Notes: generated by a model from the letters alone, not told the origin. 64,000 bases of DNA from Oopsacas minuta (GCA_024704765.1 JAKMXF010000277.1:434001-498000), one strand, 5' to 3'. Positions 35,201-42,640 are shown, counted from the first letter of the stretch. A program made the numbers and translations.

Positions 35201-37504
35201 CATTTTAAATTCGCATTCAGCGTATTTAATACAGTAGAAGGTCAGTTATCTGAACACGTTGGTTAACCAAATGCATTCCATCCCCACATACTTGAACTTT
35301 ATCTTTTCTCCAACGCGAAAACCACTAAAAGTATGATATATAATAGATTATTATAGCAATACGGCCTGCATTTATGATTTGGTTATTATATGATAATATT
35401 ATCTCAATTATTGTCTGGTTGTTGGTTGTCCGTTGTCAAGGAAAGGATTTTCGGTATGCAATTTTGTGATTGTCAACTAACTATGTATTTAACGTGTTTA
35501 TCAAGGAAGTAGTAAATAGAATTCAATAAAACTTCATTAAAATATATCGAACATGCTGAATCCGATTTTCTCACTTTTGGATTAATAATATGTAAATTTG
35601 TTGTTGTTTTTATGAATATAAATGAATCAAATTTGCAAAATCTCAAAATTTAGGTAGATACTTGCTCTCTATTGCTGCAAAGGGGTTGATCTTACAAATC
35701 AATACCATAATATATATGTTATACAGTAAACATTAGATTTAACGATACTCGTTTGGGCAGGCAAAAAGGTCGCTAAATCCGAGGAAGCTTTATATATGCA
35801 TTATATACCGGATGACACCCAAATTTATTCGTGTTATACGATGTAGTATACTATGTTGTTGTATTATCGTCGTAATAATGTCATGAATATGATTAGTTTG
35901 ACTTGAAAAAGCTAGTTATTGAAGCCTGCTGCAATCGACTCAGCTGACTTTCAACCAAGAAGTTTTGAAGTTCGCTGACAGACTGAATCTGTTTCTCTGA
36001 GCATGGGAGGGTGCGCAAGAACTTCATAACGGTGTCAAGGCATGAGACAACAGTGTCGAATGACGGAACATGGATATTGAGGGGATATTCATTGTNNNNN
36101 NNNNNNNNNNNNNNNNNNNNNNNNNNNNNNNNNNNNNNNNNNNNNNNNNNNNNNNNNNNNNNNNNNNNNNNNNNNNNNNNNNNNNNNNNNNNNNNNNNNN
36201 NNNNNNNNNNNNNNNNNNNNNNNNNNNNNNNNNNNNNNNNNNNNNNNNNNNNNNNNNNNNNNNNNNNNNNNNNNNNNNNNNNNNNNNNNNNNNNNNNNNN
36301 NNNNNNNNNNNNNNNNNNNNNNNNNNNNNNNNNNNNNNNNNNNNNNNNNNNNNNNNNNNNNNNNNNNNNNNNNNNNNNNNNNNNNNNNNNNNNNNNNNNN
36401 NNNNNNNNNNNNNNNNNNNNNNNNNNNNNNNNNNNNNNNNNNNNNNNNNNNNNNNNNNNNNNNNNNNNNNNNNNNNNNNNNNNNNNNNNNNNNNNNNNNN
36501 NNNNNNNNNNNNNNNNNNNNNNNNNNNNNNNNNNNNNNNNNNNNNNNNNNNNNNNNNNNNNNNNNNNNNNNNNNNNNNNNNNNNNNNNNNNNNNNNNNNN
36601 NNNNNNNNNNNNNNNNNAAAACCTTAATAATTCACTAGTACACTTTTCTTAAGTCCACAGTATAGACAGCCCAAAATTCGTAATATCCAATTGGATTTGC
36701 ATGGAGCAGGCATAGAAAATATGTCGCTAAATTCAATGTGTCGTTATCTGACAGGTCGTTATACCCGAGGTATGGTGTGTGCAGAATAATGCTGCGAGAT
36801 TCTGGGCAGGCAAAATGAGTCGTTATAAGCGATTTGTCGTTAAAGCCGATGTCGTTAAATCCAATGTTTACTGTATAATAATATTCAAAGGGTCCTCAAT
36901 TTGGAGAATACTGGATACATCGAGGCGCAATGCGCCGAGTTCATCGCGAAGCAACGAGCGAAAGGCTTTTTTATATGATAATGTTACTATTCGACCATAT
37001 TTATGGACTATATCTAAACCAAATCTATCGAGAGAATTTTCACTGATTTAATTATCGAGGCACACTTGGCTTATTTTATAGTAGGATGTTAGTTATCCGA
37101 ACCTACCCGGCCCCATCATATTCGGATAACTGACTTTATACTGTATATATTTATTCACAATGTCCCTATCCTACATTTCTGTTCACATCAACTTAGTTTC
37201 ATGATTTATTTCCCATGTAGAAGCCACCACCAGACCTTTACTAGACAAAGCAATCATGGATCTTAATTCAGAATTTATTCGTAGAGGGACAGAGATTGAT
37301 CAAGAATTCGATAAGAACTCAAAGTCGCATGATAATCTACGTAGCAAAGTTACGGAACTTTCTCGTGAAGTTAACTCCAGGCTCGTCGAATTTGAAAAAA
37401 GTATTGACTCAATGAACAACTCGAAAGAGTGTTTAAATCAAATTAATGAGCTAAAGGGGGGGCTATTGGAGATAAAGGAGATGTTAAAGTTAAAGCTTAA
37501 CTAG
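7941..37504 (+). CDS. TRPA-like ankyrin-repeat cation channel, seven exons
   Basis: Join 7941-8222, 11007-11047, 13066-13415, 18715-18918, 27768-28913, 30649-31950, 37221-37504. The total is 3609 nt (1202 aa plus TAG). Every junction is GT-AG and phases agree (0, 2, then 1 four times). Residues 1-105 are an unrecognised N-terminus. Residues about 120-640 are ankyrin repeats (GNTLLHSAVQGG, GNTALHLC, GNTLLHLAAERDE, FSPLKIASKRGN, NTALHSASYGGH, RTPLYQSITQGH). HPLVNLIIEDKL precedes S1 (about 739-760), S2 (779-802), S3-S4 (864-917) and S5 (934-950). A pore helix with LVLFLDRG lies near 999-1015 and S6 with LMLNILIAQF at 1028-1054. Residues 1120-1200 form a charged coiled coil. Layout and length match the TRPA/painless/pyrexia class, so it is probably a tetrameric plasma-membrane cation channel. 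Ion selectivity and stimulus cannot be read from sequence. Introns of 1.7-8.8 kb are full of transposons, yet all exons are clean. Confidence 0.9.
9369..9501. mobile_element. 133-bp TA-flanked MITE (Tc1/mariner/pogo type)
   Basis: The ends are imperfect inverted repeats of about 30 bp (CAGTGGAATCTGCATAAAC against CAGTGGAAGCTGCATAAAC read inward), bounded by TA dinucleotides at 9367-9368 and 9502-9503. Non-coding. Confidence 0.85.
9724..10006. mobile_element. about 280-bp TIR element, CTTGTCTATAACGGCCAC family
   Basis: The left end TCAAACTTGTCTATAACGG is mirrored at the right end, which read inward is CGAAACCTGTCTATAACGG. The motif GGCCGTTATA recurs inside in both orientations, so the element is internally repetitive. 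Fragments occur at 2100-2215 and 42133-42215. Pogo/Tigger-like by TIR style. The target duplication is not clear. Confidence 0.65.
11007..11047 (+). CDS. channel gene exon 2, 41-nt microexon
   Basis: It follows the acceptor TTTCCTCTCCTTTAG and precedes donor GTGAGT at 11048. Reading in phase 0 it encodes VLESKDILANKIN and leaves two bases that pair with the single base starting exon 3 to give Thr. It is far too short to be seen as an open frame. The exact phase fit with exons 1 and 3, with consensus sites on both sides, supports it. Confidence 0.8.
11092..11642. mobile_element. foldback element, copy A (551 bp)
   Basis: The arms are inverted arrays of short subrepeats carrying CATTAGGTCGAATT. 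The left arm starts AGGGCCCATGTATTAG; the right end read inward is GGGGGCGCTGCATTAG. Flanking 8-bp duplications are TACTTCAT (11084-11091) and TACTCCAT (11643-11650). The core (about 11300-11510, including CCTAGGTAGCTTAATAACGA and GGTACGGGTTTATAATTAAT) is shared with copies at 19783 and 55026. Confidence 0.85.
11955..11981. repeat. perfect 11-bp hairpin
   Basis: TCGTGAGATTA and TAATCTCACGA flank a 5-nt loop. The core matches the hairpin at 831-853. Confidence 0.6.
13066..13415 (+). CDS. channel gene exon 3 (first ankyrin repeats)
   Basis: The acceptor TTGATTGTAG precedes 13066 and donor GTAAATT starts at 13416. It encodes KEVIDELIQLDNSHPLNLAI, then ankyrin-type helices (DKLIHYTAKNGTVQCLTYLL, DEDGNTLLHSAVQGG-like) and a linker to NMTNLAG. 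The alternative acceptor at 13045-13046 would break the phase. Confidence 0.85.
13929..14497. repeat. long foldback, about 200-bp arms
   Basis: The left arm from ATGCTAAAAATTAAGGAA through CTTGTAGAATGGTAAA to GTTCTTGAGTTACTGGAGA is repeated in inverse orientation, ending TTCCTTAATTTTTAGCAT. The arms differ by scattered substitutions and small indels. The spacer is about 150 bp. It is non-coding and its transcript could form a long hairpin. Confidence 0.8.
14635..16272. mobile_element. 1.6-kb TIR transposon with hAT remnant
   Basis: Terminal inverted repeats of roughly 105 bp begin ATAGCCTACTAAAGATAAGG at the left and read ATAGCCTACTAAAGATAGGG inward from the right; both contain GGCCTGATCACT. 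A solo end of the same family lies at 33915-34033. No clear target duplication was found. The TIR also resembles that of the P-like element at 47908. Confidence 0.6.
15904..16090 (-). pseudogene. hAT transposase C-terminal fragment
   Basis: The translation has LTMPLGSCAVERCFSYPNRI, then KDNRASLTRDHISAVVHI. This is the hAT dimerisation signature (ER-x-F-S ... NRASL). Nothing else of a transposase is readable around it. It lies inside the TIR element 14635-16272. Confidence 0.65.
16822..16859. repeat. perfect 12-bp hairpin
   Basis: TTAGAGTATCTA and TAGATACTCTAA flank a 14-nt spacer. Confidence 0.55.
18715..18918 (+). CDS. channel gene exon 4 (two ankyrin repeats)
   Basis: The acceptor TTATTGTGTCTAG precedes 18715 and donor GTATGT follows 18918. 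With the G left by exon 3 it reads GNTALHLCMIHKKREPIRPL and then GNTLLHLAAERDEIDYIKRI, two textbook ankyrin repeats. Phase 1 at both ends. Confidence 0.9.
19380..19768. repeat. dispersed repeat R2
   Basis: It begins near GTATATCCAGAAACTGGAAG and GCCCCCAGGGCTTATTTTTG, then TCGGACAAGTTCGAGG and GTCACTTTTTTGGAATTTCG. Related blocks lie at about 8700-8880, 26560-26780 (inverted), 32950-33320 and 52860-52930. The P-like transposon sits at its right edge. Confidence 0.6.
19783..20336. mobile_element. foldback element, copy B (554 bp), inside the P-like TIR
   Basis: Left GGGGCGCTGCTTTAGTTAG; the right end read inward is GGTGTGCATGCTTTAGTTAG. The arms are inverted arrays of 24-32 bp subrepeats with ACAAGTTAGAATC. 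The flanks TCGGGAAC (19775-19782) and TTGGGAAC (20337-20344) are an 8-bp duplication with one mismatch, made from the P-like terminus itself. The core matches copies A and C. Confidence 0.88.
20900..23047 (-). pseudogene. P-element/THAP9-like transposase pseudogene (element 1)
   Basis: It starts at the ATG at 23047 with a THAP domain (MPNCCSVPNCKSNYPGSKNT, then WLKHLCRDNVSEL). The last zinc ligand of the C2CH set is lost: VCIKDF stands where C-x2-H is expected. Downstream, in shifting frames, are the RNase H-like core piece LVLNIDEVYAQSDFSYKGGK (22288-22506), CRDNLPLNQSLFKLL and FDFVHIIKCIRNNWLN (21816-22238), and the C-terminal NDPLEHRFGVYRQMSGAQYN (20900-21517). These are the conserved blocks of P-type transposases. 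Frame changes near 22640, 22270, 21800 and 21520 disable it. Confidence 0.88.
23167..23582. repeat. left long terminal inverted repeat
   Basis: 416 bp, AT-rich, almost identical in inverse to 25677-26093. The copies differ by isolated substitutions and homopolymer lengths. Confidence 0.85.
23600..25603 (+). pseudogene. novel-looking DDE-type transposase with one premature stop
   Basis: An ATG at 23600 opens 580 codons. A TAA at 25340-25342 (codon 581) interrupts, and the same frame continues to TAG at 25601-25603, so the intact gene would have had 666-667 codons. N-terminal zinc motifs: C15/C18 with C60/C63, then C102/C105 with C141/C144 plus H154/C156. Candidate catalytic acids are D334 (GLDFGRGFTK), D393 (FTVDLKAASY) and E620 or E624 (VSEQAFESAHSRFG). 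HPCIWC (408-413) lies between the second D and E, as in several RNase H-fold transposases that carry a C-x2-C insertion. The stop removes the glutamate. The stop codon could be a single C-to-T change. Conserved-looking blocks include LPELHLLLGIG and AYHGGAFEGNAMRK. I do not recognise a named family. Confidence 0.75.
25677..26093. repeat. right long terminal inverted repeat
   Basis: 417 bp, inverse of 23167-23582. Confidence 0.85.
27338..27633. repeat. CATA tetranucleotide microsatellite
   Basis: About 296 bp of (CATA)n with a handful of interruptions, lying 134 bp before exon 5. It ends in ACAAATTTATTGCGTTCTAA, which resembles the tail (ATTAATCGCGTTTTAATAG) that follows microsatellites at 33590, 34395 and 53010. 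It is probably part of a composite repeat. Confidence 0.9.
27768..28913 (+). CDS. channel gene exon 5 (main ankyrin block)
   Basis: The acceptor TTTCCTATCGATTAG precedes 27768 and donor GTGAGT follows 28913. It encodes about 382 residues with roughly eight ankyrin repeats, e.g. GFSPLKIASKRGNIGVVKVL, HSASYGGHPDVVEFLI, RTPLYQSITQGHYSVAKVL, LVHIAVREGEKEILTLLL, TPLMLAVQADRADYIPLI and ETILHHIARNDSCDSAKYI. The open frame reaching upstream to 27662 is intron read-through. Confidence 0.93.
28914..30648. other. channel intron 5
   Basis: No gene inside. A tRNA-like stretch lies at 29652-29715. At 30186-30540 a pair of inverse GC-richer motifs (AGGATCGAGCCGGGA and TCCCGGTCGATCCT) bound about 350 bp that may be a degenerate TIR element. 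Confidence 0.5.
29652..29715 (+). other. tRNA-like sequence, possible SINE head or tRNA relic
   Basis: GCGTAGTTGTTAAGATC resembles an internal A box, and GGGTTCGAATCCC is a perfect B box with a T-loop. The spacing is tRNA-like, but I cannot fold a convincing anticodon stem or 7-bp acceptor stem. I call it a tRNA-derived relic, not a tRNA gene. Confidence 0.35.
30649..31950 (+). CDS. channel gene exon 6 (membrane domain)
   Basis: The acceptor TTATTATATATTAG precedes 30649 and donor GTGAGT follows 31950. It encodes the linker GRVTAEVIIFESSEDGN, the pre-S1 HPLVNLIIEDKLRFHHWRY, six hydrophobic segments, the pore loop and S6. The apparent upstream ATG at 30591 is intronic. It ends one base into a codon completed by exon 7. 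Confidence 0.93.
32430..32950. repeat. composite dispersed repeat: tandem monomers plus head
   Basis: Motif GATTCAGCGTA recurs at 32541, 32643 and (degenerate) 32785. Each copy is preceded by CATATGAGAAACTTGAAAATG and followed by TTTAGAGCAAGCCTGTAT. The array ends in a head block containing TTGACAACGGACAAACAGAC. Other copies: 35400-35660, 42340-42640, 47660-47907 with 51533-51700, and 54910-55017 with 55506-55980. Confidence 0.75.
33915..34033. repeat. solo terminus of the 14635 element family
   Basis: GGCGATTAAGG, then CTTCCTTTTATTCCTGGTC and AGTGATCAGGCCTTATC, ending CTTTAGTAGGCTAT. This matches the right end of 14635-16272. Confidence 0.6.
34921..35094. mobile_element. 174-bp hAT-type MITE
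   Basis: Ends CATGGGCGTAGC and, read inward from the right, CATGAGCACGTAGC. Flanks TTCGGGTC (34913-34920) and GTCGGGTC (35095-35102) are an 8-bp duplication with one mismatch. The inside is comparatively GC-rich and non-coding. Confidence 0.75.
35724..36873. mobile_element. pogo/Tigger-type non-autonomous element spanning the gap
   Basis: Left CAGTAAACATTAGATTTAAC; right end read inward CAGTAAACATTGGATTTAAC. TA dinucleotides sit on both sides (35722-35723 and 36874-36875). Internal copies of TCGTTAAATCC, TCGTTATA and GGGCAGGCAAAA near both ends suggest subterminal repeats. Its middle is the 522-bp N run. Confidence 0.8.
36096..36617. other. assembly gap (522 N)
   Basis: A run of undetermined bases inside the pogo-like element. 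Any reading frame drawn through it is meaningless. Confidence 0.99.
37079..37143. mobile_element. 65-bp mini-MITE, AGTTATCCGAA ends
   Basis: Two inverse copies of TTAGTTATCCGAA/TTCGGATAACTGA face each other over a 20-bp centre, with TA at both ends. A related solo end lies at about 35229-35260 (CAGTAGAAGGTCAGTTATC). Confidence 0.6.
37221..37504 (+). CDS. channel gene exon 7 (C-terminal coiled coil)
   Basis: The acceptor TTATTTCCCATGTAG precedes 37221. With the G from exon 6 it reads E-ATTRPLLDKAIMDLN and continues as a heptad-rich coiled coil (VTELSREVNSRLVEFEKSI, CLNQINELKGGLLEIKEML) to TAG at 37502-37504. C-terminal coiled coils mediate tetramer assembly in TRPA channels. A possible AATAAA lies at 37878-37883. 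Confidence 0.85.
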
Positions 37505-37847
37505 TAAATAATATATTTATCTATTTTTTAGCATGCTTCCCATATATTATTATTTCTATTTGTTTTAGGATTTTATTGTATATTAGAATTAAGAATATTG
37601 TCATATAAGTATATATTTTGTTTTGTACTATGTGCATATAATATGCTAATTTTAAAATTAACAAATTGTGATTAACATGATGTTCTCCAGTTGTCCGAGA
37701 GTGTTACCAAGGGCTTAGCCACTGGAAATTCGAGAATGAGCCCTCATATGTAAGTAAATTATATGGACACAATCAATTTCGGCGCAAATTAGTTCGCCTG
37801 GATAATAGTGGAAATATAAATTACGAAACACTTCCTGAATCTACAAG

Positions 37848-37980
37848 GGCTGTCCCAAAAGTTCTTTACCAATTTGTAATAAAAGGAATATATTACATAT
37901 ATCATACAAAATCACTGTCCAATCGTTCGATATAATCCCCTCTAACTTCATGCATCGTTCCCACCTCTGGCAGCTTATCT
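37848..37980 (-). pseudogene. mariner transposase C-terminal scrap
   Basis: It translates as KLPEVGTMHEVRGDYIERL followed by stops. This resembles the last residues of mariner transposases (LP-x-W-x-KC-x5-G-x-Y-x-E). It ends at a GGGCTGTCCCAAAAGT motif that could be the element terminus. Nothing upstream of it is readable. Confidence 0.45.
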
Positions 37981-38042
37981 ATGCTAATGATTTATTGACC
38001 GCTTTAGGTCCTTCAAATCGCTAAATCTTTTGCCAGTAGCTG

Positions 38043-38220
38043 CTTTTTCATCTCTCCGAAAAACCAATAGTCGCGTTAAGGCGAATGTAAAACTCTTGCG
38101 GTGATTCACCTGGCAAAACTTTCCTCAATTCAAATTCGTATAAAACGATAAATCGGGTTTCCGGTGGTCGAAAATATTGCAACAATGCTTGTTTAATCTC
38201 TTGGTATTCCTTCTTTATAT
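38043..38220 (-). pseudogene. retroelement gag-like scrap
   Basis: An open stretch reads EYQEIKQALLQYFRPPETRF and then FELRKVLPGESPQEFTFALT. This resembles the gag capsid region of Ty3-type elements (short charged segment with a PGES-x2-EF block). Only about 60 residues remain and it is adjacent to, but separate from, the mariner scrap. Confidence 0.4.
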
Positions 38221-38510
38221 CTTCATGCTATTCCAATGACCATAAATCCAATCCATGTCTATATGGAAATAGGGCTACCAAAACCAAATCCATGAAATCC
38301 TAAATTTCATGATCTGATGGATTCCTTTTGACTTTAGACAATCCAAATCCATCCATATCTATGACATCCATCTGGCCCCTTTGGCCATTAATGCTAATTA
38401 GAATTATTTTTTATTTTTATTAACCCAAAAATAGTTAATATTTCCCGTGTAACATAATAATTTCTGAATTATTATTTGAATTTGAAATCTGCGTATATTC
38501 TAGTTATATA

Positions 38511-38730
38511 CACTACTTGGCCAAAAGTATTGGAACGCCCTGGAACCAAAGGCATGCTACTTTAGTTGATCGGCAAAAGATGATCTCTAACAATTTTGAA
38601 CATAATTATATCATAAACAACAAATGATAACAAGCTTTTTTTAACTTTCAGCTATATCCATAGAACTTTCAACGTATTCCGCCCGTGTGCCACAAGTGGT
38701 ACAGTGTTCCAAAACTTTGGCCAAGCAGTG
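38511..38730. mobile_element. 220-bp Tc1-type MITE
   Basis: Ends CACTACTTGGCCAAAAGTAT and, read inward, CACTGCTTGGCCAAAGTTTT, each bounded by TA (38509-38510 and 38731-38732). CACT...TTGGCCAAAAGT is the familiar Tc1-like terminus. No coding capacity. Confidence 0.9.
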
Positions 38731-38881
38731 TACATCTATTCGGCGTCAAGTATTAATTTGCAAAATAGGAATCTTCCTATTTGGCGTACCGCAAAGTAAG
38801 TACTGTGAAATTTGATGGGTTGTATTTCCAACTTATTTCGACATGATAATTATCGAATACTCCCAAATGGCATGTCTCATA

Positions 38882-40249
38882 CCGGGTGTTTCAAAAAATT
38901 AGGCCCCAGTTACATCTTTTTCTCTCTATGTACAGGTATTCTATTATAGCAATATTTTCTCTTCACTATATGGCAGAAACAACTCCTGTGAATACATCCA
39001 TGCCAAATTGGAAGTTGGAACACCGCATATTCTGTGTCGAATTCTACTTCAAACATGGGTCGTTTACGACGGTCAATGAGTTATTTCATGCAAAGTTTGA
39101 GGCAGCTTCCTCGCCCTGTAAGAGTGTGATTCAATCCTGGGTTAGCCATTTTAGGGCTTATGGGACCGTGCTAAACCTAAATACAAAGGATTCCAAGCGT
39201 CCAACTCATTCTGGGAGACCTAGGAAGAGAACTGCGGAGGTTATTGATGATGTCAGGGAGGCAGTTGGGAACAGCCCAAAAAGGTCAATCCGGAAGAGGA
39301 GCCAGTCTCTTGGTATCACCCCTACCACCCTCTGGAGAGTCTTGAAACAAGATTTGTCCTTTTTCCCCTATAGAATACAAACTGGCCAGAAGCTATCAAA
39401 TGTAGATAAGTCAAGAGGGTAGCTATGGCTGAGAAATTGGTCGCCAAAGTTGAAAGTTGTGACTCATTCCTTGGGCTTCTCTTCACCTCGGATGAGGCTC
39501 ATTTTGAGCTGGATGGGCGGGTCAATAGTAAGAACAATGTATTTTGGGGTACTCAGAAGCCTTCAGAGATAGTTCAGAAGCCATTACATTCCGAAAGATG
39601 CACCGTGTGGGCTGCTATTGGGGCGAGAGGCATCATTGGACCTATTTTCATCGAAGAAAATCGTCGAAATTGTGACTGTGACAAAGGAACGCTACGTCAA
39701 GGTGCTTAATGAGTTCTGGAAAGAAGTGGAATCACTCTACCCCTCTCTACTACCCAAATTATGGTTCCAGCAGGATGGAGCCCCTGCCCATACCTCATTA
39801 ATTGCTAGGGAATGGCTTAAAAACCACTTTGGAACCAGAATCATCAGTCGACTGACCCCCTTTGAGTGGGCCCCTCATAGCCCGGACCTGAGCCCCCCTG
39901 ATTTCTATCTTTGGGGCTATTTGAAGGATAAAGTATATGCTAACAAACCCCAGAGCATCAGAGAACTAAAAATATCCATTAAGGATGAAATGGGAAAGAT
40001 TCCAAAGTCAGTGTGCATGGATGTAATGAAGAATTTTGTGAAAAGACTAAGAAAATGCATGGAAGTTAATGGCGGGCACCTAGAACATATGCTATAAGTT
40101 GGGTATTTCAGTAATTTCAACCTTTTCCCTTAGTTATATTGTTAAAAAGTAGTATATTTATACTAGTTATCAATGGTATATCTGAATACATAGAATCGTC
40201 TGAAATATGGCTCCATGATTTTTGGGCCTGTTTTTTTTGAAACACCCGG
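38882..40249 (+). mobile_element. complete Tc1/mariner-superfamily element, 1368 bp
   Basis: Terminal repeats CCGGGTGTTTCAAAAAATT and, read inward, CCGGGTGTTTCAAAAAAAAC, with GGCCC just inside both. A TA duplication sits at 38880-38881 and 40250-40251. One plus-strand transposase gene fills the inside. Confidence 0.92.
38970..40097 (+). pseudogene. mariner-type DDE transposase with two frameshifts
   Basis: ATG at 38970 (MAETTPVNTSMPNWKLEHR). Residues about 15-130 are the helix-turn-helix DNA-binding region (SPKRSIRKRSQSLGITPTTL). The frame is lost at about 39415 (an extra G in AGAGGGTAG) and again near 39655. Catalytic landmarks remain across the frames: TSDEAHFEL, WFQQDGAPAHTS and SPDLSPPDFYLWGYLKDK, with the last acid an Asp. 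The reading ends at TAA 40095-40097 after GGHLEHML. Both TIRs are intact, so the element could be moved by a related enzyme but not by its own. Confidence 0.9.
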
Positions 40250-40599
40250 TACTCATCTAAGGGAAAATTCTTCATCTTAATCAAAATAGTGAAGTGAATA
40301 CACATATTCCAAAGTAAACGTTTTAATTAACTAGTCGATAAACATCATTTTACACATGCCAATATCGCTTCAAGTACACCAAACAACACAATGAGTTGGA
40401 ACCCAAGAATCCAAACGATTCCCAAATGGTATTTCGGTCTATAATCCAAGGGAAAATATCTTTACAGAAAAACTATTCTTACTGGCGCAACCAAGTCGGA
40501 ATTCCTACTTTGCGTAAATTCCTACATGCCGCGGAACACAATTATTTCTGTACATGCAATGCCACACAACCCAGATGAACTCAGAAACTCTTTGCTTCG

Positions 40600-41130
40600 G
40601 CGGATCCATTTGGACTGGAATATGTTGCTGATCTCAAGACTGTTTACGTGTGTTCTAAGCATTTCAGTGAGGGTGACGTTGAGCATATACATAGAGTGAC
40701 CAATTGAGATGGCACTTATTGAGAATCCCCTCGCAAGTATTAAAAGCTGAAGAAGGTGCTGTTTGTTCCACACAGCCTATCCAGAATCAGCACTGTCTCT
40801 TCTCAAATGAATGATCAACTCTCCCAAAGCTATGAATCTCAGTTCGAGATCACATCCATGATAACTCAGATAAAGAATTACACGTTTGTCCAGAAGTTCT
40901 TGGGCTACAATAATATAATTGTTGTCAGCTTCAAAATAGCCTGGTTCGGGGGTGGTAGTATATGTTATCCTGACCAGTGTTCACATCTGACCCAACTTTT
41001 GTTACTTAATTATGACAAATTTCATATCACATGTTACAGTTATCTTCAGTATATGTCTTGTCTGTCTCTTCCTCGTTTCAATACGTTGGAGAAATTGTAT
41101 TCGTAATTTGAACTCGAAAATGAAATCTGA
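40600..41130 (+). pseudogene. third P-like transposase fragment
   Basis: One frame reads SADPFGLEYVADLKTVYVCS-KHFSEGDVE, the second half of a THAP domain with its final C-x2-H intact. About 300 bp on, ITCYSYLQYMSCLSLPRFNT-LEKLYS matches CYRYLQSLDCLSLPHLSILK of element 2. The start of the THAP domain and everything after this block are missing. I see no termini. It is in plus orientation, unlike the two larger copies. Confidence 0.7.
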
Positions 41131-42132
41131 CTACATAAACTCTACACATAACACATAATCGTTTTCCCCAGACTTGTGGATTTGTCAAATCATTTCAAAA
41201 TGGTTTGATTTGATACTTTTAACAGGTAAAATGGTTGCTTGGATTTGGCTTGATGCTACAACTGACTAAAATCATTTTATATGATTTGGTTTGAATAGGA
41301 TTTGATGGGATTTGGAGGGATATCATGGTCGGCGCAGCCAATTAAGCCAATTGGGTGTCCATAGTTGGTGTTTAAACAAACCTTGCCATAGAAGGTATTC
41401 CTAAATTCTTTCGTAGCAGTAGGTATCCGCAGGCACGCACAGTGGCGCTGGCCCTGGATATGATGCAATTTGAAGGATTTGATTAGGATTTGAATTTGAT
41501 TTGGTTTGAGTTGATTTGATTTCTTTGAATTTGAATGATATGATTTTAATGGAAATATACATTAAATCCACAACTCTATTTTCCCTGAAGGATATGTACT
41601 CCTTATGGAGTGGTTCTCAACCTTACTCTCCAGTGGACTTCTATGGGCTCCCGAGGCTCAAACCTTGCATGAAAATCAGAATTAACTCCCTAGGGTGCAT
41701 AGGCGTAGCTTGGGACTTGCTGGGCACCGAGAACAATTGTCAGCAACCTTAGTAGAAACCCCAATTGTACATCTTGTATCCCATGTCTGTCGTACATTTT
41801 GGTCCAATTATCCAACGAAAACTGAAATATTCACAATTTGTGTTTTGAATATTCATAGAATAAATGTAACTGTTAGGGCGACTGTGAGGGATATATGGAG
41901 AGTGGGACGGCTTGGGGCAGGGTTGATAAAAATCAAATAATGCCAATAAATTCATTAAGGGCTTGTCGGAATTGCATTCGCCTATGTATCGTATAGAAAT
42001 ACATATATAGTTGTGATATGAGATTCTTTTCAATAAGACGGGTCGTATATTCGAGATGCTCTTATAACCGACAGTCCAGTCTTTGAATTGTGACATTCAT
42101 ATAGTAATTCATATAAAAAATAGAGAAATGAA

Positions 42133-42215
42133 ACATACAGTCAAACTTGTCTATAATGGCCACCGAAAGAGACTGACCAAAAATGGCTGTTATATTGCTG
42201 GCCGCTATGAACAGG
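42133..42215. repeat. dispersed repeat, CTTGTCTATAA end
   Basis: ACAGTCAAACTTGTCTATAA and a following GGCCACCGAAAG block. Third locus of the family at 2100-2215 and 9724-10006. Confidence 0.55.
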
Positions 42216-42339
42216 GCTCTCACGATCTCGTCGTGATTCTCACCCACTAGTATTAACATTATTTATACATTATGACTTAATGTATGATTTTATTAATAAA
42301 AATCTCAAATCACCACCTGTGCTGACGTAATTTTCCTTA

Positions 42340-42640
42340 GGCCGCCAGATTCAGCGTATTTAGTACCACACATGTGTATTGAGGGAAGATGTACCAATAT
42401 TTAGAAATTTGGATAATTTGTTGACTTTATATTCATAATTCAACAATAAATATACACATGAGGAACTTGAAAATCGGATTCAGCGTACTCAAATACCAAT
42501 GTATACCCGTTAAGTGCAAGTATCTACTTGTATTTGGATATTTAATTTATTTGTTGACTTTATATTCATAAAAACAGCAATAAATTTACCTGAGACACTT
42601 GAAAATTCGGATTCAGCGTATTTGACTACCCCTTTATGTC
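42340..42640. repeat. composite-repeat monomer array
   Basis: GATTCAGCGTA motifs at about 42352, 42481 and 42613, spaced 129 and 132 bp, each preceded by ATATTCATAA...CAACAATAAAT. Tandem head-to-tail units of the family described at 32430. Confidence 0.75.

Larger units (their letters stand above)
31951..37220. other. channel intron 6
   Basis: It holds composite-repeat monomers (32430-32950), dispersed block R2 (32950-33320), a solo end at 33915-34033, a hAT MITE (34921-35094), a pogo-like element with an assembly gap (35724-36873), and a small MITE (37079-37143). No exon is needed within it. Confidence 0.6.
37505..38510. other. downstream of channel gene, TE scraps
   Basis: No host gene. 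It contains a mariner C-terminal scrap and a gag-like scrap (both minus, listed), and at 38220-38400 AAATCCA-rich low-complexity sequence similar in inverse to 41160-41560. Confidence 0.5.

Noticed and set aside
36011-36652. Open frames of 185-213 codons on the plus strand
   Set aside because: They consist almost entirely of undetermined bases in the assembly gap.
41612-41745. A complete hAT MITE starting GAGTGGTTCTCAACC
   Set aside because: The left end looks right, but no matching right end or 8-bp duplication was found.
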